Shown here piece by piece: positions 4,449 through 6,397 of a DNA stretch of 6,397 nt. The notes under the pieces are model-generated. The model worked only from the letters and a program-made list of their open reading frames with translations, was not told the DNA's origin and searched no databases. Each line of letters opens with the position of its first letter. Position 1 is the stretch's first letter. Made by a program: the position numbers and the translations under genes. Origin of the DNA: an uncultured Collinsella sp. (GTDB lineage: Bacteria > Actinomycetota > Coriobacteriia > Coriobacteriales > Coriobacteriaceae); the NCBI GenBank assembly GCA_900765185.1, contig CAAFQT010000040.1, positions 1-6,397 on the forward strand. The letters are read 5' to 3'.

Positions 4449-6338
4449 ATGAACGGAGTTTTGCTCATGGTTGTGGCCGCGGCGGTGCTCGCCTGCGGCT
4501 ATCTGGGCTACGGCCGCTGGCTGGCCAACAAGTGGGGCGTTGACAAAGAGGCCCTCACGCCGGCCAAGCGCATGAAGGACGGCAAGAGCTTCTCGCCCGT
4601 CTCCGCCTTTACCGCGTTCTCGCACCAGTTCAGCTCGATCTGCGGTGCTGGCCCTGTCACGGGTACGATCGTCGCCATGGCCTTTGGCTGGCTGCCCGTC
4701 GTGCTCTGGGTCCTCGTCGGCGGCATCTTCTTTGGCGCCGTCCACGACTTTGGTGCTCTGTACGCTTCGATGAAGAACAACGGGAAGTCGCTCGCTCAGC
4801 TCATCGAGAAGTACATCGGCAAGACCGGCCGTCGCCTGTTCCTGCTGTTCTGCTGGCTGTTCTGCATCATCGTCATCGCCGCCTTCACTGACATGGTCTG
4901 CAAGACGTTCATGTTCACCCCGGCCGTTGACGCTTCTGGCGCCGCTACCGGTGCCATCGACTTCACCAAGTCCTATGCCGCTGGCTGCGCTGGCACCATC
5001 TCCATCCTGTTCACCTTCGTCGCTATCGCCTTTGGTTGGGCCCAGAAGAAGTTCAACCTCACCGGTGCCGCCGAGTTCGTCACCGGCGTGGTCCTCATGG
5101 TTCTCATGTTCGCCGTCGGTATGCAGTTCCCGGTCTACCTGGATAAGTTCCAGTGGTTCGCCGTCGTCATGGTCTACCTGGTCTTCGCTGGCGCTATGCC
5201 CATCCAGATGCTCAAGACCCCGCGTGACTACCTCACTTCCATCATGATGATCGTCATGATCGTTTGCGCTGTCCTCGGCATCGTCGTCCTGGGCGTCAAC
5301 GGTCAGGCCACCATCACCGCTCCGGTCTTCACCGGCTTCTCCACTGCCTCCGGCATGATGTTCCCGGTCCTGTTCGTTTCCGTCGCTTGCGGTGCTCTCT
5401 CCGGTTTCCACAGCCTCGTTTCTTCCGGCACCTCTTCTAAGCAGGTCGAGAAGGAGCAGGACGCCGTCAAGGTCGGTTATGGCGCCATGATCGTCGAGTC
5501 CTTCGTCGGCATCCTTGCCATCATCGTCGCCGGTATCATGTTCTCCGACATGAACACCGCCGGTACCGGCGCCCTCAACGCCGGCGTCGCTTCCACCCCG
5601 TTCCAGATCTTCGCCGCTGGCATCTCCCGCGGTATGCAGGCCTTCGGTGTTGACGGCATGCTCGCTACCGTCTTTATGACCATGAACGTTTCCGCTCTGG
5701 CCCTGACCTCGCTCGATGCCGTCGCCCGCATCGCCCGCACCTCGTTCTCCGAGTTCTTTGCCCAGACCAACGACGCCCTGGCCATCGAGTCCAAGGCCGG
5801 CTACATGAAGGTTCTCGGCAACCCCTGGTTCGCCACGGTCGTCACCCTGCTTCCTGGTCTCGCCCTTGCCTTTGGTGGTTATGCCAACATCTGGCCGCTC
5901 TTTGGTGCTTCCAACCAGCTGCTCGGCGGTATGACCATGATCACCCTCGCCGTGTTCTGCAAGTGCACCGGCCGCAAGGGCTGGATGCTCTACGTGCCCG
6001 TCGCCTTCCTGCTCTGCTGCACCTTCACCTCGCTGGTCCAGAGCGCCATGGGCTGCATGACCGCTGTCCAGGCTTACGGCTTCTTCGGCACCATCCCGGC
6101 TACCGCCACCACGGCCGCCGTCTCCGTCGCCGCCACCAAGGGCCTGCAGCTCGTTTTCGCTGTCCTGCTGATGGTCCTGGGCCTCATCGTCGCCGTCAAC
6201 TGCCTCAAGGAGTTCTTCGGCAAGGAGGCCGGCTCCATGCCTGACGAGGAGCCCGAGTGGTCCGAGATGGGCAAGGCCGAGTACGGTCGCGCCGCTGCCG
6301 CTGAAGCTCCTGCCGACGCCGAGGCCGCCAAGGCCTAG
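4449..6338 (+). CDS. cstA: CstA-family carbon starvation transporter (peptide/pyruvate)
   Basis: Integral membrane transporter of 629 residues. Characterised relatives take up peptides (CstA) or pyruvate (E. coli BtsT and CstA); the substrate here is not decided by sequence. Family hallmarks seen: FSPVSAFTAFSHQFSSICGA at 48-67 followed by GPVTG, GGIFFGAVHDFGALYAS (91-107), and SGFHSLVSSGTSSKQV (318-333). Many hydrophobic segments span the protein, for example near 3-22, 80-100, 131-150, 181-198, 207-227, 236-255, 263-283, 303-320, 346-365, 403-423, 461-479, 512-532 and 565-585. A hydrophilic Glu/Ala-rich tail (586-629) follows. It is shorter than the about 700-residue E. coli proteins. Codons are strongly C-ending (GTC, ATC, GCC, CTC, TTC), with GCG and GTG much scarcer than in the genes upstream, a sign of high expression. 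It sits alone behind its own promoter, leader peptide and attenuator. Confidence 0.93.
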   Translation: MNGVLLMVVAAAVLACGYLGYGRWLANKWGVDKEALTPAKRMKDGKSFSPVSAFTAFSHQFSSICGAGPVTGTIVAMAFGWLPVVLWVLVGGIFFGAVHDFGALYASMKNNGKSLAQLIEKYIGKTGRRLFLLFCWLFCIIVIAAFTDMVCKTFMFTPAVDASGAATGAIDFTKSYAAGCAGTISILFTFVAIAFGWAQKKFNLTGAAEFVTGVVLMVLMFAVGMQFPVYLDKFQWFAVVMVYLVFAGAMPIQMLKTPRDYLTSIMMIVMIVCAVLGIVVLGVNGQATITAPVFTGFSTASGMMFPVLFVSVACGALSGFHSLVSSGTSSKQVEKEQDAVKVGYGAMIVESFVGILAIIVAGIMFSDMNTAGTGALNAGVASTPFQIFAAGISRGMQAFGVDGMLATVFMTMNVSALALTSLDAVARIARTSFSEFFAQTNDALAIESKAGYMKVLGNPWFATVVTLLPGLALAFGGYANIWPLFGASNQLLGGMTMITLAVFCKCTGRKGWMLYVPVAFLLCCTFTSLVQSAMGCMTAVQAYGFFGTIPATATTAAVSVAATKGLQLVFAVLLMVLGLIVAVNCLKEFFGKEAGSMPDEEPEWSEMGKAEYGRAAAAEAPADAEAAKA

Positions 6339-6370
6339 TCGGTCGGACGGGTTGAATCTCCCATCTATTT

Positions 6371-6389
6371 GACTCGGAAAGACCGGGTC
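6371..6389 (+). other. Small hairpin after cstA, possible partial terminator
   Basis: GACTCGG (6371-6377) pairs with CCGGGTC (6383-6389, one G-T pair) around a 5-nt loop AAAGA, 32 nt after the cstA stop. No T run follows within the 8 nt that remain, so its role as a terminator cannot be judged here. Competing pairings exist, such as 6344-6348 with 6387-6391. Confidence 0.3.
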
Positions 6390-6397
6390 CGCAATCA

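Noticed and set aside
4290..5411. Long minus-strand open frame opposite cstA
   Set aside because: Its predicted protein is a low-complexity run of Asp, Glu, Gly and His, the expected mirror of C-ending codons in a membrane protein gene on the other strand. No start signals or family motifs.

Overview
The window is GC-rich bacterial DNA that reads as a human-gut-type Coriobacteriia genome, most likely Collinsella or a close relative. The clues are the high-GC, C-ending codon usage of the last gene, good AGGAG-type ribosome binding sites, and a single-chain TsaB-RimI-TsaD fusion of a kind I associate with this class. The genus is an inference from protein style, not a database match.

Layout. 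Positions 1-3924 hold a tight plus-strand gene block: the 3' part of an alanine racemase gene (alr, cut by the window edge), a family-4 uracil-DNA glycosylase, tsaE, and one large gene encoding TsaB, RimI and TsaD in a single chain. Gaps are 8 and 12 nt, and the last pair overlaps by 14 nt, so co-transcription and translational coupling are likely. A stem-loop at 3998-4034 closes the block. The block joins peptidoglycan precursor supply (D-alanine), DNA repair, and the t6A37 tRNA modification pathway with ribosomal protein S18 acetylation. TsaC, the enzyme that makes the threonylcarbamoyl-AMP donor, is not in the window.

Positions 3925-4448 are non-coding except for a short leader ORF. They carry a sigma-70-like promoter (TTGACT, 17 nt, CATACT) with a perfect 7-bp inverted repeat in its spacer, then a leader of about 235 nt. 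The leader contains a 14-codon ORF, MFTHQLNIISVVII, loaded with Ile and Val at its end. A series of overlapping, mutually exclusive helices follows, ending in a very strong intrinsic terminator (stem 4375-4408, then a U run) just ahead of the next gene's ribosome binding site. This looks like ribosome-mediated transcription attenuation.

Positions 4449-6338 encode a 629-residue CstA-family membrane transporter (peptide or pyruvate uptake), with codon usage typical of a highly expressed gene. The most interesting proposal from this window is that a CstA transporter is controlled by a branched-chain-amino-acid-sensing leader peptide. This would fit uptake of peptides as an amino-acid source. The last 59 nt hold a small GC-rich hairpin cut close to the window edge.
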